The notes beneath the pieces are model-generated. The model was not told where the DNA came from, did not search any database, and saw only the letters and a list, made by a program, of their open reading frames with translations. From Spyradenecus sp045634445 (lineage in GTDB: Bacteria > Verrucomicrobiota > Kiritimatiellia > RFP12 > DVOR01): a DNA stretch of 64,000 nt. A program made the translations under genes and the position numbers. Positions 40,744 to 49,840 of this stretch are shown in pieces. Location of the stretch: the NCBI GenBank assembly GCA_045634445.1, contig JAZRAG010000078.1:1-64000 (forward strand), in the 5' to 3' direction. Position 1 is the stretch's first letter. Each line of letters starts with the position of its first letter.

Positions 40744-43003
40744 CTGTGCCCATTATCGCAAAATTCGCGCCACGCTTGACCGTGGCCGTCCGTTCACGGC
40801 CGATCAAGTCCGTGAGCTCCAACGCATTGCGCCGCCGGATCTGTCGCTTCTGCTTGCCCGGTCCGCTGACATTGCCCGTGCGCGCCTCGCTTCTGGTGGC
40901 AAGCTTACGGCCGCCTACCGTGAAGCGCTCGAACTAATAGACCCGTCCTATTCTGCACCGGCGGCCGCCTCTCCACGCTCCACGGCTGAACGCGTCCGCG
41001 ATCATGTCGAACGGTCCAATGACATCGGCGCGCCGCCTCCATGCGTTAATCCTTCGCGTCGTGAATTGTGCCGCCTCGACCTCGTTGCCTTCGGCCAAAT
41101 CTACTGCGCCAATCTCCTCGATCATCCTCCGTCTGAGAAGATGCAAGAATTTATCCGCGCCATGGCTGCAACAATTCTCACGGGCGGCAAACTCCATGTG
41201 CGCCTTCCTCGTGGCAAGGGGAAAACAACCTGGACGAAAATCGCCATGCTCTGGTCGGCAGCTTTCGCACACCGGCGCTTTTTGGTCGTTATCTCTGCCA
41301 CCGTCGCAGACGCTCAAAGCATCATCGCTGACTGCCTTGCGGTCCTTGATTCGTCCGAAGAATTCCTGGAGGACTTTCCTGAGATTGCTCATCCGTTTCA
41401 CGCACTCGAAGGAATTGCACAACGGTGTGCCTCGCAACACATCTCCGGCGTTCGCACCGATATCGAAATCACCGGCGTGCGCATCACGCTGCCTACCGTC
41501 GCGGGCTCCAAGTCCTCAGGCATTACGCTTCGCGCACGTGGCGTCAAGGGGTCGCTCCGTGGCCTCGTCGCTGGCCGTCAACGTCCTGACTTCGTCTTCC
41601 TTGATGACCCGCAAACCCGCAAAGATGCGTCGTCAGCTTCCGAGACGCAGAAGTTTATCTCTGTCGTCCGCGGTGATATTGACGGCCTCGCTGGCCACAA
41701 TCGCGCAATGGCCACAATCATCGCCACCACGCCCGTCGCGCCCGGTGACGGTTCATCGCGCCTCGCTGACCAAGAAGAATTTCCAGACATTCGCACGATG
41801 ACGGTGCCCCTGATTCTGTCCATGCCCAAGCGCCTCGACCTTTGGGATGAATTCGTCAATCGTTTCCGCGCCGATGCCATTGCCGGTGACCTTACGCACG
41901 CAGACTCCCGTGCATTCTACGTCGCCAATCGTGAGGCGATGGATGACGGTTGCGAAGTCCTCGACCCGCTTGACGGTGACCCGCTCACTGAAGAGTCGGC
42001 CATTCACCATGCCTTTGTCCGGCGCTGCACGCTCGGAGAGACCGCCTTCAACGCTGAATACCAGATGATTGTCGCACGCCCCGATGCGTCATTTGCGCTT
42101 GACCCGTCCTTTGTTGCCCGCCGCCTCAATGGATACCCGCGTGCCACAATTCCGCTCCTCTGCGGTGAGTGCGTGGCCTTTTGCGACGTCAACCTTGAAG
42201 CAGGTCTCCGTTGGGGCATCCTCTCCGTCGGACGTCGCAACGTTGCCGCCCTCGTGGCCTATGGCCGTTATCCAGAAGTCGGGCGCCTCGCGCCAGAAAA
42301 CGCCACCGAAACCGAAATCTCCTCCGCACTTGCAGCAGGACTGGCCGCCGTGACGCGTATCGTGGCGGCCACGCATCTGTCTTTCAACACACACCGCAAG
42401 ATGCCGCAAGCCCTGGTCTTTGACGGCGGCTTCCAAACGCCTGTTGTCGCTGCCTACTGCGCCACCGCTCGTGCGCCTTTTAAGTTGGCTTGGGCAAAGG
42501 GTTTCGGCGGTTCCAATTATCGGCCCTCCGACAAAATCGCACAACCCGGCGACCATGTTCACGCGTCAGCCTCCGAGAATGGTGTATTTCTTGCCGTTTG
42601 TGCAGACTACTGGCGTGAATACATGCAGCGCGCCTTGCTTGCAGAACCCCTCCAGCCTGGCTCGCTGTCCTTCTACGGCCATGACCCGATAGAGCACGCC
42701 CGCCTCGCGGACGAAATCGCAGCCGAAACGCTCGAAGAAAAACGCGCCATGCCAAACGGAAAGACGTCCTGGCGTTGGTCGGTCAACGGTCCAAACCACT
42801 ACGGCGACGTTGTTTCCAGCTGTTTCGCCGTTGCGTCTTGGTATCGCCTTCTCGCGCCCGCCGAAACGCTTGTGTCTGACGCACTTCTGGAACAGGCTAC
42901 CGCCGAATCGCCGCCAATTCCTGCGCCGCGCATGCTTCCGAGCTTCACCCAACGTCCTCAGCCGCGGTTCTGTTCCAAGTTCCGCGCTGCTCCACGCCGT
43001 TAA
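40730..43003 (+). CDS. Terminase large subunit
   Basis: ATP-driven packaging motor and nuclease. Walker A-like RLPRGKGKTT lies near residues 158-167 and Walker B PDFVFLDDPQT near 285. The C-terminal nuclease region carries acidic residues (CGECVAFCDVNLEAG). I start at ATG 40730, which overlaps the previous gene by 14 bp; a TTG at 40724 is the alternative. At about 757 residues it is long for a large terminase because of an N-terminal extension of roughly 110 residues. Confidence 0.88.
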   Translation: MEFSDCAHYRKIRATLDRGRPFTADQVRELQRIAPPDLSLLLARSADIARARLASGGKLTAAYREALELIDPSYSAPAAASPRSTAERVRDHVERSNDIGAPPPCVNPSRRELCRLDLVAFGQIYCANLLDHPPSEKMQEFIRAMAATILTGGKLHVRLPRGKGKTTWTKIAMLWSAAFAHRRFLVVISATVADAQSIIADCLAVLDSSEEFLEDFPEIAHPFHALEGIAQRCASQHISGVRTDIEITGVRITLPTVAGSKSSGITLRARGVKGSLRGLVAGRQRPDFVFLDDPQTRKDASSASETQKFISVVRGDIDGLAGHNRAMATIIATTPVAPGDGSSRLADQEEFPDIRTMTVPLILSMPKRLDLWDEFVNRFRADAIAGDLTHADSRAFYVANREAMDDGCEVLDPLDGDPLTEESAIHHAFVRRCTLGETAFNAEYQMIVARPDASFALDPSFVARRLNGYPRATIPLLCGECVAFCDVNLEAGLRWGILSVGRRNVAALVAYGRYPEVGRLAPENATETEISSALAAGLAAVTRIVAATHLSFNTHRKMPQALVFDGGFQTPVVAAYCATARAPFKLAWAKGFGGSNYRPSDKIAQPGDHVHASASENGVFLAVCADYWREYMQRALLAEPLQPGSLSFYGHDPIEHARLADEIAAETLEEKRAMPNGKTSWRWSVNGPNHYGDVVSSCFAVASWYRLLAPAETLVSDALLEQATAESPPIPAPRMLPSFTQRPQPRFCSKFRAAPRR

Positions 43004-43179
43004 AATCGTCATCTTTTCGCCCTTTTTCAAGGGCGTTTTCTCTCGCGTGCGCGCGTTTGCGTGAAAAAAGTTTGCGAAATCAACCACTTATGCAGAGTCT
43101 GCATGTCATGTTTGACACACAGATTTCTTTTTGCGTTTTGCCTGTGCTTTAATGAAGGCGTTGAAAGGCAGAAACGCGC

Positions 43180-43464
43180 ATGTCCGAAAAAATCGTCTTC
43201 AAAAATCTCACCCCGTCTGAACGCCTCCAGGCGCTCGAAGCGGCGCGTCAACGTATGAACGCCATTGCTTCCGCGATTGACGCCATTGTCGGCGGTGCAG
43301 TCTCTGCCACGGTGTCCACCGCGGGCGGTTCGCGCTCTTACACCCGCGCTTCGCTCTCTGAGTTGCGTCAACTCTACGCCGCCTCTGTGCGTCAATACAA
43401 AAATCTGCGCAAGTCTCTCTCCGGTCAATCCGCATTTCGTCGCCTCTGGGCACGCTGGTCTTAA
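43180..43464 (+). CDS. gpW-like head-tail joining protein
   Basis: 94 residues with a central Ala/Ile-rich helix and a C-terminal SYTRASLSELRQLYAA motif, typical of gpW-type connector proteins found between terminase and portal genes. The portal gene begins 3 bp after it. Confidence 0.7.
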   Translation: MSEKIVFKNLTPSERLQALEAARQRMNAIASAIDAIVGGAVSATVSTAGGSRSYTRASLSELRQLYAASVRQYKNLRKSLSGQSAFRRLWARWS

Positions 43465-43466
43465 CA

Positions 43467-45047
43467 ATGAAAAAGCGTCTATCAACTCTCATTGCTCCGT
43501 TCCGTCGCGTCAAGGCTCAGTATTCGGCCATTGACCGCAACCGCGAATTGTTGGCTCGCACGTCTGTCGAGCATTATGGCGAAGATTACCAGCTGCGCAA
43601 TGGCCGTCGTGGCTATCTGCTTGCCCTTATGCGCGATAATTTTCGCAATGCGCCAGAAGCGCGTGCGATCTGCGAGCAGCGCGCCCTTAATATCGTCGGT
43701 GACGTGGGCGGCAAGCTCCAACTCGTGACGCAGGATGACGCCTTCAACCGCGCCGCCAATCTCTATTTCTCCATGCGTGCCCGGCGTATTGAATTCTCCA
43801 ACGGCCTCACGCTGAATGAGCTCTTGCGTCGCGTTCAGATTTCGCTCGATATCGGGGGCGATTTGGTTGTTGTGGCTGACGTTGCCACGGCTTCTGCTCC
43901 TGCGCCGTTCTGCAATTCTGGCAAGTTGCGCGTTTTTGACGCTGACGAAATTGGCAATCTACCAGCGGATCACTTTGAAGCGACGTATGGCAAAAAAGGC
44001 TACATCCAGCGCGACGGCCTCATCTACGACGCCTTCGGTCGTCATATCGGTGTAATCGTTTCCACCGCTGAACGTGGCAAAACGACATTTGCAGCAGATA
44101 AGGCGCTCGTGCTTTTTCAGGATCCCGATTCGCTTGACGTGCCGAATTGGGTTTACATTCAGCACGGTTGGCGCACCAATCAGGGCCGTGGTGTCTCTCC
44201 CTTTGCACCTGTTGCCGGTACGCTTCACAATGTGGAGTCGATTGCCACATCTGAGACTGCCGCGGCAAAGCTCAATGCGCAGATGCTCGGCGCGTACAAG
44301 CGCACCAGCGACTCCGCAGATGAGTCGCAATTGCCTGATGCATTGACCAAGCCTGTCATCGTTGATGAAAACGGCGTTGACCCGGCCACGGGCGAAGAGG
44401 TGGAAGCCGCAGAGGAAGAGGCAGACGAACAGGAAATCTTTCCCGACGAATTTGCGCGTGCCTCCGGCGCATTCTTTGACGTGCTGCCCGATGGCTATGA
44501 AGCGCAGCTGTACGACACAAAGCGGCCGAATAACAACGTCAAAGACTTCTTGCGCTTCCTCACGGGCCGTGCCGCTGCTGCTTTGGGGATGGGTGTTCAG
44601 TACGTGACGCTTGATCCGATGGCGTCGTACTCCGCTTTCCGTGGCGCGCAAGTGCTCGCACGTCCTGCTTTTAAGCATGCGCAAAAGACGCTCGAACGCA
44701 ATCTCTGCGATTGGCTCGCCGCCGTCCTGATTGGCCAGGCGATTGAGAGCGGCTTTCTTCCTGCGCCAAAGTCTGACGAAGATTTCTGCGCCTGTCTCTA
44801 CTGGACATGGCCCAAACAAGAGGAATGCAACGCCGTTGATGAGCAGAACGCGCTTCGCTTGAAGCTTCAAAACGGCACCGCTTCCTATCGTGAGGTGTTC
44901 GGCCCTTCGTGGCGTGAACGTCTTCGCGAAATCGGCGAAGAAGCCGCCGCCTGTCGTGCCGCTGGCTTACTCCATCCGATGACTGTCACTGTGGCGGGCG
45001 CGCCCGTCACCGAACCGCCTCCGTCTGAGGATGGCGATTCGAATTAA
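43467..45047 (+). CDS. Portal protein (lambda family)
   Basis: 526 residues. Features of the lambda-type portal include RNGRRGYLLALMRDNFRNAP, VQISLDIGGDLVVV, GRGVSPFAPV and YSAFRGAQVLARP. It forms the ring through which DNA enters and leaves the capsid. A Glu-rich stretch (EEVEAAEEEADEQ) lies near 310-325. It is flanked by the joining protein and the protease-scaffold gene, the usual order. Confidence 0.9.
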   Translation: MKKRLSTLIAPFRRVKAQYSAIDRNRELLARTSVEHYGEDYQLRNGRRGYLLALMRDNFRNAPEARAICEQRALNIVGDVGGKLQLVTQDDAFNRAANLYFSMRARRIEFSNGLTLNELLRRVQISLDIGGDLVVVADVATASAPAPFCNSGKLRVFDADEIGNLPADHFEATYGKKGYIQRDGLIYDAFGRHIGVIVSTAERGKTTFAADKALVLFQDPDSLDVPNWVYIQHGWRTNQGRGVSPFAPVAGTLHNVESIATSETAAAKLNAQMLGAYKRTSDSADESQLPDALTKPVIVDENGVDPATGEEVEAAEEEADEQEIFPDEFARASGAFFDVLPDGYEAQLYDTKRPNNNVKDFLRFLTGRAAAALGMGVQYVTLDPMASYSAFRGAQVLARPAFKHAQKTLERNLCDWLAAVLIGQAIESGFLPAPKSDEDFCACLYWTWPKQEECNAVDEQNALRLKLQNGTASYREVFGPSWRERLREIGEEAAACRAAGLLHPMTVTVAGAPVTEPPPSEDGDSN

Positions 45048-45083
45048 CCCCTTTCTCTCACAGCTCAGTTACTCCTTAGTACG

Positions 45084-46262
45084 ATGACCAACACAATTAA
45101 TATATCCGGAATGATTGCGCCCGCTGACCTCTTCGGCTTGCGTGATTTCCTTTCGCCTGGCTCTGCTACGTTTCCGCAAGACGTTGATGCAGCGCTTCAG
45201 AAATGCAGCACAGACGAAGATATCACGCTCCGCATTGACAGCCCCGGCGGCTATTGTGACGCAGGGAATGCGATGATTATTGCTTTGCGCGATTGGGAGC
45301 GCACCAACGGCCGCAAGATCAACGTCGAAGTCGGTGCTCAGGCTGCATCGATGGCCGCTTGCATGATGTTCAGCTTCTCGGGCACGATTAAGGTGCACCG
45401 CAATTCGCTCGTAATGCTCCACGGTGCGCGCTTTGATTCTTTCGGTGAAACGTGGGTCGCAGAGGCGCTCCGTGACGCTGCCGATTCGCTCGATGTGATC
45501 AACGATATCATGATTGACACGGTCGCCGAAAAGACCGGCAAGTCGCGCGAAGAAGTTGCCGAATGGGTCCGCGGTTCGAAGGAGACTTTTTTCGGCGCTC
45601 GCAAACTGCTTGATAAACAATTGATTGACGGAGTGATTGACGCAGCTCCGTCCGCAACGCCCGTCTCTCCCGTGGCGTTGAATGCGTTCTCGCGTCTGTC
45701 CGCATGCAAGCGTGACGGTGGCATACTCGCCGCCGTTGCATTTGCTTCGCTTAACAAGGAGGCCGTCATGGCTGATGATGATAAGAAGCCGGAGGAAGAG
45801 ACTCCCGCGGAAACCACTCCAGCAGAGGAGACGCCTCCTGCTGAAGAGAAGCCCGCAGAAGATACTCCTCCCGCTGAAGAAAATCCTCCAGCAGAGGAAG
45901 AAAAACCCGCTGAGGAAGAAGAAAAGCCCGCAGAGGATGATGATAAGGCGCTCGCCGATACCATCGCGTCCGCTGTTCAGGAGGCTGTCACGGTTGCATT
46001 GGCTGACGCCAACGCTGAAATCGCCACCCTCAAGGCCAAGCTTGAAGCCGCAGAATTGCGTGCACAGAAGGCTGAAGGCACTTTGCGTGGTATCACCGCT
46101 GCGCGTGGCAAGCCGCTCCAACTCCCCACCGCGCCTGCCGTTTCTACTGCATCGAAAGATGTAAAGGCTGAATGGCAGAAGGCTGTCCGTGAGCATGGCT
46201 TGCAGGCCGCGATGAAGAAGTTCCCCGATCTTTTGGCCGCCGTGCGTTCGGCTGCTAAGTAA
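45084..46262 (+). CDS. ClpP-like head maturation protease fused to scaffold region
   Basis: Residues 1-195 form a ClpP/SppA-type serine protease: LRIDSPGG, nucleophile Ser89 in GAQAASMAA, His113 in VMLHGA. Residues 228-300 are a low-complexity Pro/Glu/Thr repeat (TPAEETPPAEEKPAE). The end is a coiled coil (AEIATLKAKLEAAELRAQ), as expected for capsid scaffold. A perfect ribosome site AAGGAGG (45756-45762) precedes an in-frame internal ATG at 45768, so the scaffold part is probably also made separately, as in lambda C/Nu3. The major capsid gene follows. Confidence 0.88.
   Translation: MTNTINISGMIAPADLFGLRDFLSPGSATFPQDVDAALQKCSTDEDITLRIDSPGGYCDAGNAMIIALRDWERTNGRKINVEVGAQAASMAACMMFSFSGTIKVHRNSLVMLHGARFDSFGETWVAEALRDAADSLDVINDIMIDTVAEKTGKSREEVAEWVRGSKETFFGARKLLDKQLIDGVIDAAPSATPVSPVALNAFSRLSACKRDGGILAAVAFASLNKEAVMADDDKKPEEETPAETTPAEETPPAEEKPAEDTPPAEENPPAEEEKPAEEEEKPAEDDDKALADTIASAVQEAVTVALADANAEIATLKAKLEAAELRAQKAEGTLRGITAARGKPLQLPTAPAVSTASKDVKAEWQKAVREHGLQAAMKKFPDLLAAVRSAAK
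45768..46262 (+). CDS. Nested scaffold protein (internal start)
   Basis: In frame with the protease gene. It starts MADDDKKPEEE, 5 bp after AAGGAGG, and gives 164 residues: acidic Pro/Glu repeats, then coiled coil. Known head protease genes often carry such a nested scaffold. The strong ribosome site is seen directly; separate expression is inferred. Confidence 0.7.
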   Translation: MADDDKKPEEETPAETTPAEETPPAEEKPAEDTPPAEENPPAEEEKPAEEEEKPAEDDDKALADTIASAVQEAVTVALADANAEIATLKAKLEAAELRAQKAEGTLRGITAARGKPLQLPTAPAVSTASKDVKAEWQKAVREHGLQAAMKKFPDLLAAVRSAAK

Positions 46263-46299
46263 ACAAAACAACCCCAAAAACTCAAATAGGAGAAAACCT

Positions 46300-47241
46300 A
46301 TGCCGTTATCCACCGAGCGCACGCAGTTCGATGAACTCAGCGCAATTGTTAATTCTGGCAACGTTCCCAGCTACGTAACGTTCCACCGCTATCTCCCGAT
46401 GGTGTCCGTGACTGAACGCTCTGGCTCCATTGCTGTCATGCCTGTTGATGGTGCAGCTGTTGGCACCGAAAACAAGGAAGGTGCAGCTCGCACCGCCGAA
46501 ATGCTCACTTCCAAGTCCGTCTCTTACGCACTCACCGCGCGTGCTGCTAAGCGTACCGGCGTGCTCTTCGATGAAGAAGCACAGCTCGGCAACGATATTG
46601 ACAATGTGATCGCACTCGGCGGTGGCCGTTGCGCTCGCGAATTTTTCCGCGGCGTCGAATCTGCATCGTGGACGCTTTTGGGCACCACCGCCAAGACGGT
46701 CGCACTCAAGGCTGGCACGATCCTCGCTCAAATCCAGGAAGCCGTTGACGCGGTCACCGTGTGTGGTGAACCTGTCCTCGTGATCACCCGCAAGGGTCTC
46801 CGCGCGCTTCGCTCCATTGCAGAAGTGAAAGAGCATCTCACCACGGTTGCCAAGGTCATCGGCGATGACGGCGTGGTCAAGACCAAGCCTCAGGCCTTCG
46901 CTCAGGCCATCGCTGACCTCTGCGACGTGGCTGAAGTGATTGTCGTCGATGATACGATGGTTGCCTCCGGCGCAAACGCTTACTTTTTTGTGATGGGCCG
47001 CCGCCCTGAAGCAATGGGTGGCGATTCTCAGATTCGCGTGGCTAAGGCTAACCCCGTCGCCGCTGCGATCATCTTCCAACGCCCTGCTGAGGCTCCCGCA
47101 GATGACTTCCCCTTGGCTTCCATCTACGGCTACGCCGATAACAAGGATGAAGCAAACTACTTCGATGCTCAGGGCCGCTACCAGGGCGTGCTTTGCAATG
47201 GCGAAGGCGTCTACAAGGTGACCTTGCCCACGGCTTCTTAA
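46300..47241 (+). CDS. Major capsid protein
   Basis: 313 residues in the canonical position after the protease-scaffold gene, preceded by AATAGGAGAA. It has an HK97/lambda gpE-like layout with a long central helix region and LASIYGYADNKDEANYF near the C-terminus. An attenuator-like structure follows within 90 bp. Identity rests on position, size and general composition. Confidence 0.82.
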   Translation: MPLSTERTQFDELSAIVNSGNVPSYVTFHRYLPMVSVTERSGSIAVMPVDGAAVGTENKEGAARTAEMLTSKSVSYALTARAAKRTGVLFDEEAQLGNDIDNVIALGGGRCAREFFRGVESASWTLLGTTAKTVALKAGTILAQIQEAVDAVTVCGEPVLVITRKGLRALRSIAEVKEHLTTVAKVIGDDGVVKTKPQAFAQAIADLCDVAEVIVVDDTMVASGANAYFFVMGRRPEAMGGDSQIRVAKANPVAAAIIFQRPAEAPADDFPLASIYGYADNKDEANYFDAQGRYQGVLCNGEGVYKVTLPTAS

Positions 47242-47263
47242 CCGTTTCCATAGTAGTACAGTT

Positions 47264-47326
47264 CCATCGGGTAGGTTTGCCCGCCGCCGCTCGATGGGAT
47301 TCCTTTCGGCAAGGGCGGGCGTTTTT
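47264..47326 (+). terminator. Terminator or attenuator after the capsid gene
   Basis: GCCCGCC (47279-47285) pairs with GGCGGGC (47314-47320), followed by GTTTTTT. An upstream stem CCATCG (47264-47269)/CGATGG (47292-47297) encloses the first arm, so the two stems form a pseudoknot or exclude each other. This would lower expression of connector genes relative to capsid. Confidence 0.65.
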
Positions 47327-47340
47327 TCGGAGGCTTTGGA

Positions 47341-47661
47341 ATGGCGATCACTTTTGACGCGCCTGGCGTTTGGCAAGACTTCTACGTGAATGAAGTCATT
47401 GCGCGTACCACGCGTGGTGAGACCGCATTCAAGGCCTCCGTGCTGCTTAATGCACGCGATACTGCACAGATGGGCAACCGCTACGGCGATTGCTATTCTG
47501 TCGTCTGCAACGCGTGCGGCCCTGGCGCATGGGGGCTCGTAACCGAACCCCGGCGCGGGGACATCCTCGAAGTCGATGGTCGTTTGAAGCTTTACGTCTT
47601 CCAGTGCTATCGCATTGATTCTTGCTTCCATATACAGGCGATGTCGCGCAATGTCCACTAA
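47341..47661 (+). CDS. Head-tail connector protein
   Basis: 106 residues, preceded by CGGAGG. By position it is a head-completion protein (gpFII/stopper type). The middle DILEVDGRLKLYVFQCYRID is beta-rich. It overlaps the next gene's start by 11 bp. No catalytic motif. Confidence 0.65.
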   Translation: MAITFDAPGVWQDFYVNEVIARTTRGETAFKASVLLNARDTAQMGNRYGDCYSVVCNACGPGAWGLVTEPRRGDILEVDGRLKLYVFQCYRIDSCFHIQAMSRNVH

Positions 47662-47983
47662 ACACCATTTTTTAACGCACACAGACCGCCTCGCAGTCGT
47701 TGTCCGCAATCGCACGGGCAATGCGGCGCTCATTCCGTCTGCGGATGTGATAGCCTCTGCTGCATTGCCTGATGGTCGTTTACGACTCATCGTTTACCCT
47801 GATGCCGTTCCGCATCAGATGCCCGTTTCTGAATGGTGGCGCGTGATTATCGTATCGCGTGAACAGGCACTGAAGGTGGCACAGGTCACGCAAAACGCCG
47901 ATGGCTCTGTGGTCGTCCTTGCTGACGCGACGCCGATTTTCACGGCTGAAAAGGAGGCGATTCACCGTGTCCTCATCCGCTGA
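47651..47983 (+). CDS. Head-tail connector protein
   Basis: 110 residues from ATG 47651 (MSTKHHFLTHTD); an upstream frame from 47615 exists but lies in the previous gene. Beta-rich, small, between two connector-type genes, so a neck protein is likely. The next gene starts inside it. Confidence 0.6.
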   Translation: MSTKHHFLTHTDRLAVVVRNRTGNAALIPSADVIASAALPDGRLRLIVYPDAVPHQMPVSEWWRVIIVSREQALKVAQVTQNADGSVVVLADATPIFTAEKEAIHRVLIR

Positions 47984-48527
47984 TTTCACGATTGTATGGG
48001 ACAAAGAGGATTTGCGCGCGATTGAACGTATCGCGAAGGCAGAGCCTCAGGCCGTCTATCGTGGCTGGATCGCCATGACCACCCACACCGCAAACAAGCT
48101 GCGCAAGGTGATCCGCACCGGCGGTGGCCGTGACGGCGTTGACGCTTTTCCTCCGAAAGACACAACAATTTTTCGCCCGTGTGAAAATTGGGGTGGTCGT
48201 CTGGGTGGCAACTCGCTCAAAAAAACAATCGCCTACAAAGCTCGTGGCACGGTCTCGGTTGTTGGCTTCAGTCCTGACAGCAAGCAGGCTTCTGCGTTCG
48301 GCGAATCGTTTCAAACATTCCTCGGACGTGCATGGTCGCCTCGTGAACGCTACTTCATCCACCGTTTCCTTGGCAAGCGCACGATCGTGGTAAACGATAA
48401 AATTCGCCAACCCCGTCCCGTCATTGCAGGTTTCGCGGATCACCTGCGTGCGTGGTTCCCCGTTGAAACCCGCAAAACAATCGAAAAGCGCTATGCGCAA
48501 ATCCTCAAAAAGAGGGCTTCCAAATGA
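47967..48527 (+). CDS. Tail completion/neck protein (gpZ-like)
   Basis: The start is a GTG at 47967: AAGGAGG lies 9 bp before it and the preceding codons overlap the previous gene. The product (186 residues, VSSSADFTIVWDKED...) is basic, with LRKVIRTGGGRDG and a helical C-terminus, as in HK97-gp10/gpZ-type neck proteins. It overlaps the next gene by 4 bp. Confidence 0.62.
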   Translation: MSSSADFTIVWDKEDLRAIERIAKAEPQAVYRGWIAMTTHTANKLRKVIRTGGGRDGVDAFPPKDTTIFRPCENWGGRLGGNSLKKTIAYKARGTVSVVGFSPDSKQASAFGESFQTFLGRAWSPRERYFIHRFLGKRTIVVNDKIRQPRPVIAGFADHLRAWFPVETRKTIEKRYAQILKKRASK

Positions 48528-49063
48528 GCGCGCCTTTGTTGTCAGATTTTCTCGATACGCTCGTTGCTGAATTGGCAACGCCCGGCGGCACGGTTGACCG
48601 TGCGTGCCAGGCCGCCTTCGCCTGTTCGCCACTTGTTGTGCGTGGCTCGTGGTTTGGCGAAGATAAAGTGCTGTCTGAACGCAATGCGCCGTTTATCTGC
48701 GTGTACCCAACCGAAACGCCAGCTGAAGTGGAGCTTCACCGTGGCGCGGGTGCTGGTGCAGCGCCACGCGCCTTCGAATTGTCCGTGGTTGTGGGCGTGC
48801 GTATTGATTATCCCGTGGAGCCGCCGCCAGAGTTGGACGCGCATAATCCTTCACCGGTGATCTATCAGGCCGGTGGCGAATTGGCGGCTGAACAATTTGC
48901 GTACACTGTGATCAACGCCGCGTCCGAACGCTTCAGTGCTTGCGGCTATATTGCTTCTGAGTGCCGCCTGGATTATTCCGCAAGCCTTGCTTGGCCGCTC
49001 GTCGTCTATGATTTCTCTCTCTCTTTTGCCGCGTCGCGCCATCTTGCGTCGGGCATTTTATAA
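48524..49063 (+). CDS. Tail terminator-like protein
   Basis: 179 residues, ATGA overlap with the previous gene. The alpha/beta composition (FELSVVVGVRIDYP, YDFSLSFAASRHL) and position just before the tail tube gene match tail terminator proteins of the gpU type. No motif proves it. Confidence 0.6.
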   Translation: MSAPLLSDFLDTLVAELATPGGTVDRACQAAFACSPLVVRGSWFGEDKVLSERNAPFICVYPTETPAEVELHRGAGAGAAPRAFELSVVVGVRIDYPVEPPPELDAHNPSPVIYQAGGELAAEQFAYTVINAASERFSACGYIASECRLDYSASLAWPLVVYDFSLSFAASRHLASGIL

Positions 49064-49087
49064 ACACAGCAAAAAAGGACTCACAAA

Positions 49088-49516
49088 ATGCCCTTATCGG
49101 AAAACAATAAGCAACCCGTCGCCTACGTCGCCGTGCGTGCTCGCGTGACGATTGGCGCCACTTCTTACGATTGTCAGTCTATCGCCCCCGACACTTCTGA
49201 CTCTCACGAAGCAATTAAAGTCGCCTGTGTCGGCGCGCGTTGGGAGATGTCGCTCCCCGGCGTGCTTGGCAAGACTGACCCCATCGAAGTGAAGATCTTG
49301 AAGACTGCAACGAAGCCGCAGTCTGGCACGCTCGCAGATTTGCGCATTGAGATTGACGAATCGCGCAACGGTGCCGCGGCTGTCACCGAATCGGTGACGA
49401 TTCCCTGCGCTATCACTGCCGTCAAATCTGATTCTATCGAATCTGATGGCAATCGTCTTTTGGCTTGGGCCGTCACCTTGCAGCCTACCAACATTGATCG
49501 CGGTCTCACCGCTTAA
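49088..49516 (+). CDS. Tail tube protein
   Basis: 142 residues, beta-rich, small and acidic, sitting directly before the frameshifting chaperone genes as the major tail protein does in siphoviruses. RBS AAAAAAGGAC. Identification is by position and composition. Confidence 0.68.
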   Translation: MPLSENNKQPVAYVAVRARVTIGATSYDCQSIAPDTSDSHEAIKVACVGARWEMSLPGVLGKTDPIEVKILKTATKPQSGTLADLRIEIDESRNGAAAVTESVTIPCAITAVKSDSIESDGNRLLAWAVTLQPTNIDRGLTA

Positions 49517-49528
49517 AGGAGCTTTACC

Positions 49529-49840
49529 ATGTCGCCCGCTTATGCCTCTCTAAAACCAACTCGCTCGAAATCGTGGAACGGTCTCCAGATTCATACCGCT
49601 GGCGTGTCGGCCACGCTCATGTCGCGAATGGTCCGCCTGAAGGACGCTTCGGCTGAGGCTGGCGTGGCGTTTTTGTGCGAATTCGCAGAATTGTGCCCGC
49701 GCTTCATCGGCATCTATGACGGAACGCCTGAAAAAATGGGCGACTGCGAACCGCTTGACGCGTCGGACTTGCCCGTTGAACTCGTGCAGGAATTGATGCT
49801 CTTCGCCGCCGGTGTTGAGGATGGCGTCCCTTTAGCCTGA
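49529..49840 (+). CDS. Tail assembly chaperone (G-type, zero-frame product)
   Basis: 103 residues (zero-frame stop TGA 49838-49840). The slippery heptamer CCCTTTA at 49828-49834 lies five codons from the end in the correct X-XXY-YYZ phase. A -1 shift would extend it into a 119-codon frame ending at 50193, the lambda G/GT arrangement. The short form coats the tape measure; the long form recruits the tube. The sequence lies between the tube and tape-measure genes, as expected. Confidence 0.8.
   Translation: MSPAYASLKPTRSKSWNGLQIHTAGVSATLMSRMVRLKDASAEAGVAFLCEFAELCPRFIGIYDGTPEKMGDCEPLDASDLPVELVQELMLFAAGVEDGVPLA

Noticed and set aside
45069..46361. 430-residue minus-strand ORF
   Set aside because: Shadow of the protease-scaffold gene; its Cys/Gly-rich translation reflects the Pro/Glu repeat read in reverse.
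46306..47790. 494-residue minus-strand ORF
   Set aside because: Shadow of the capsid and connector genes, which fit operon order, ribosome sites and spacing on the plus strand.
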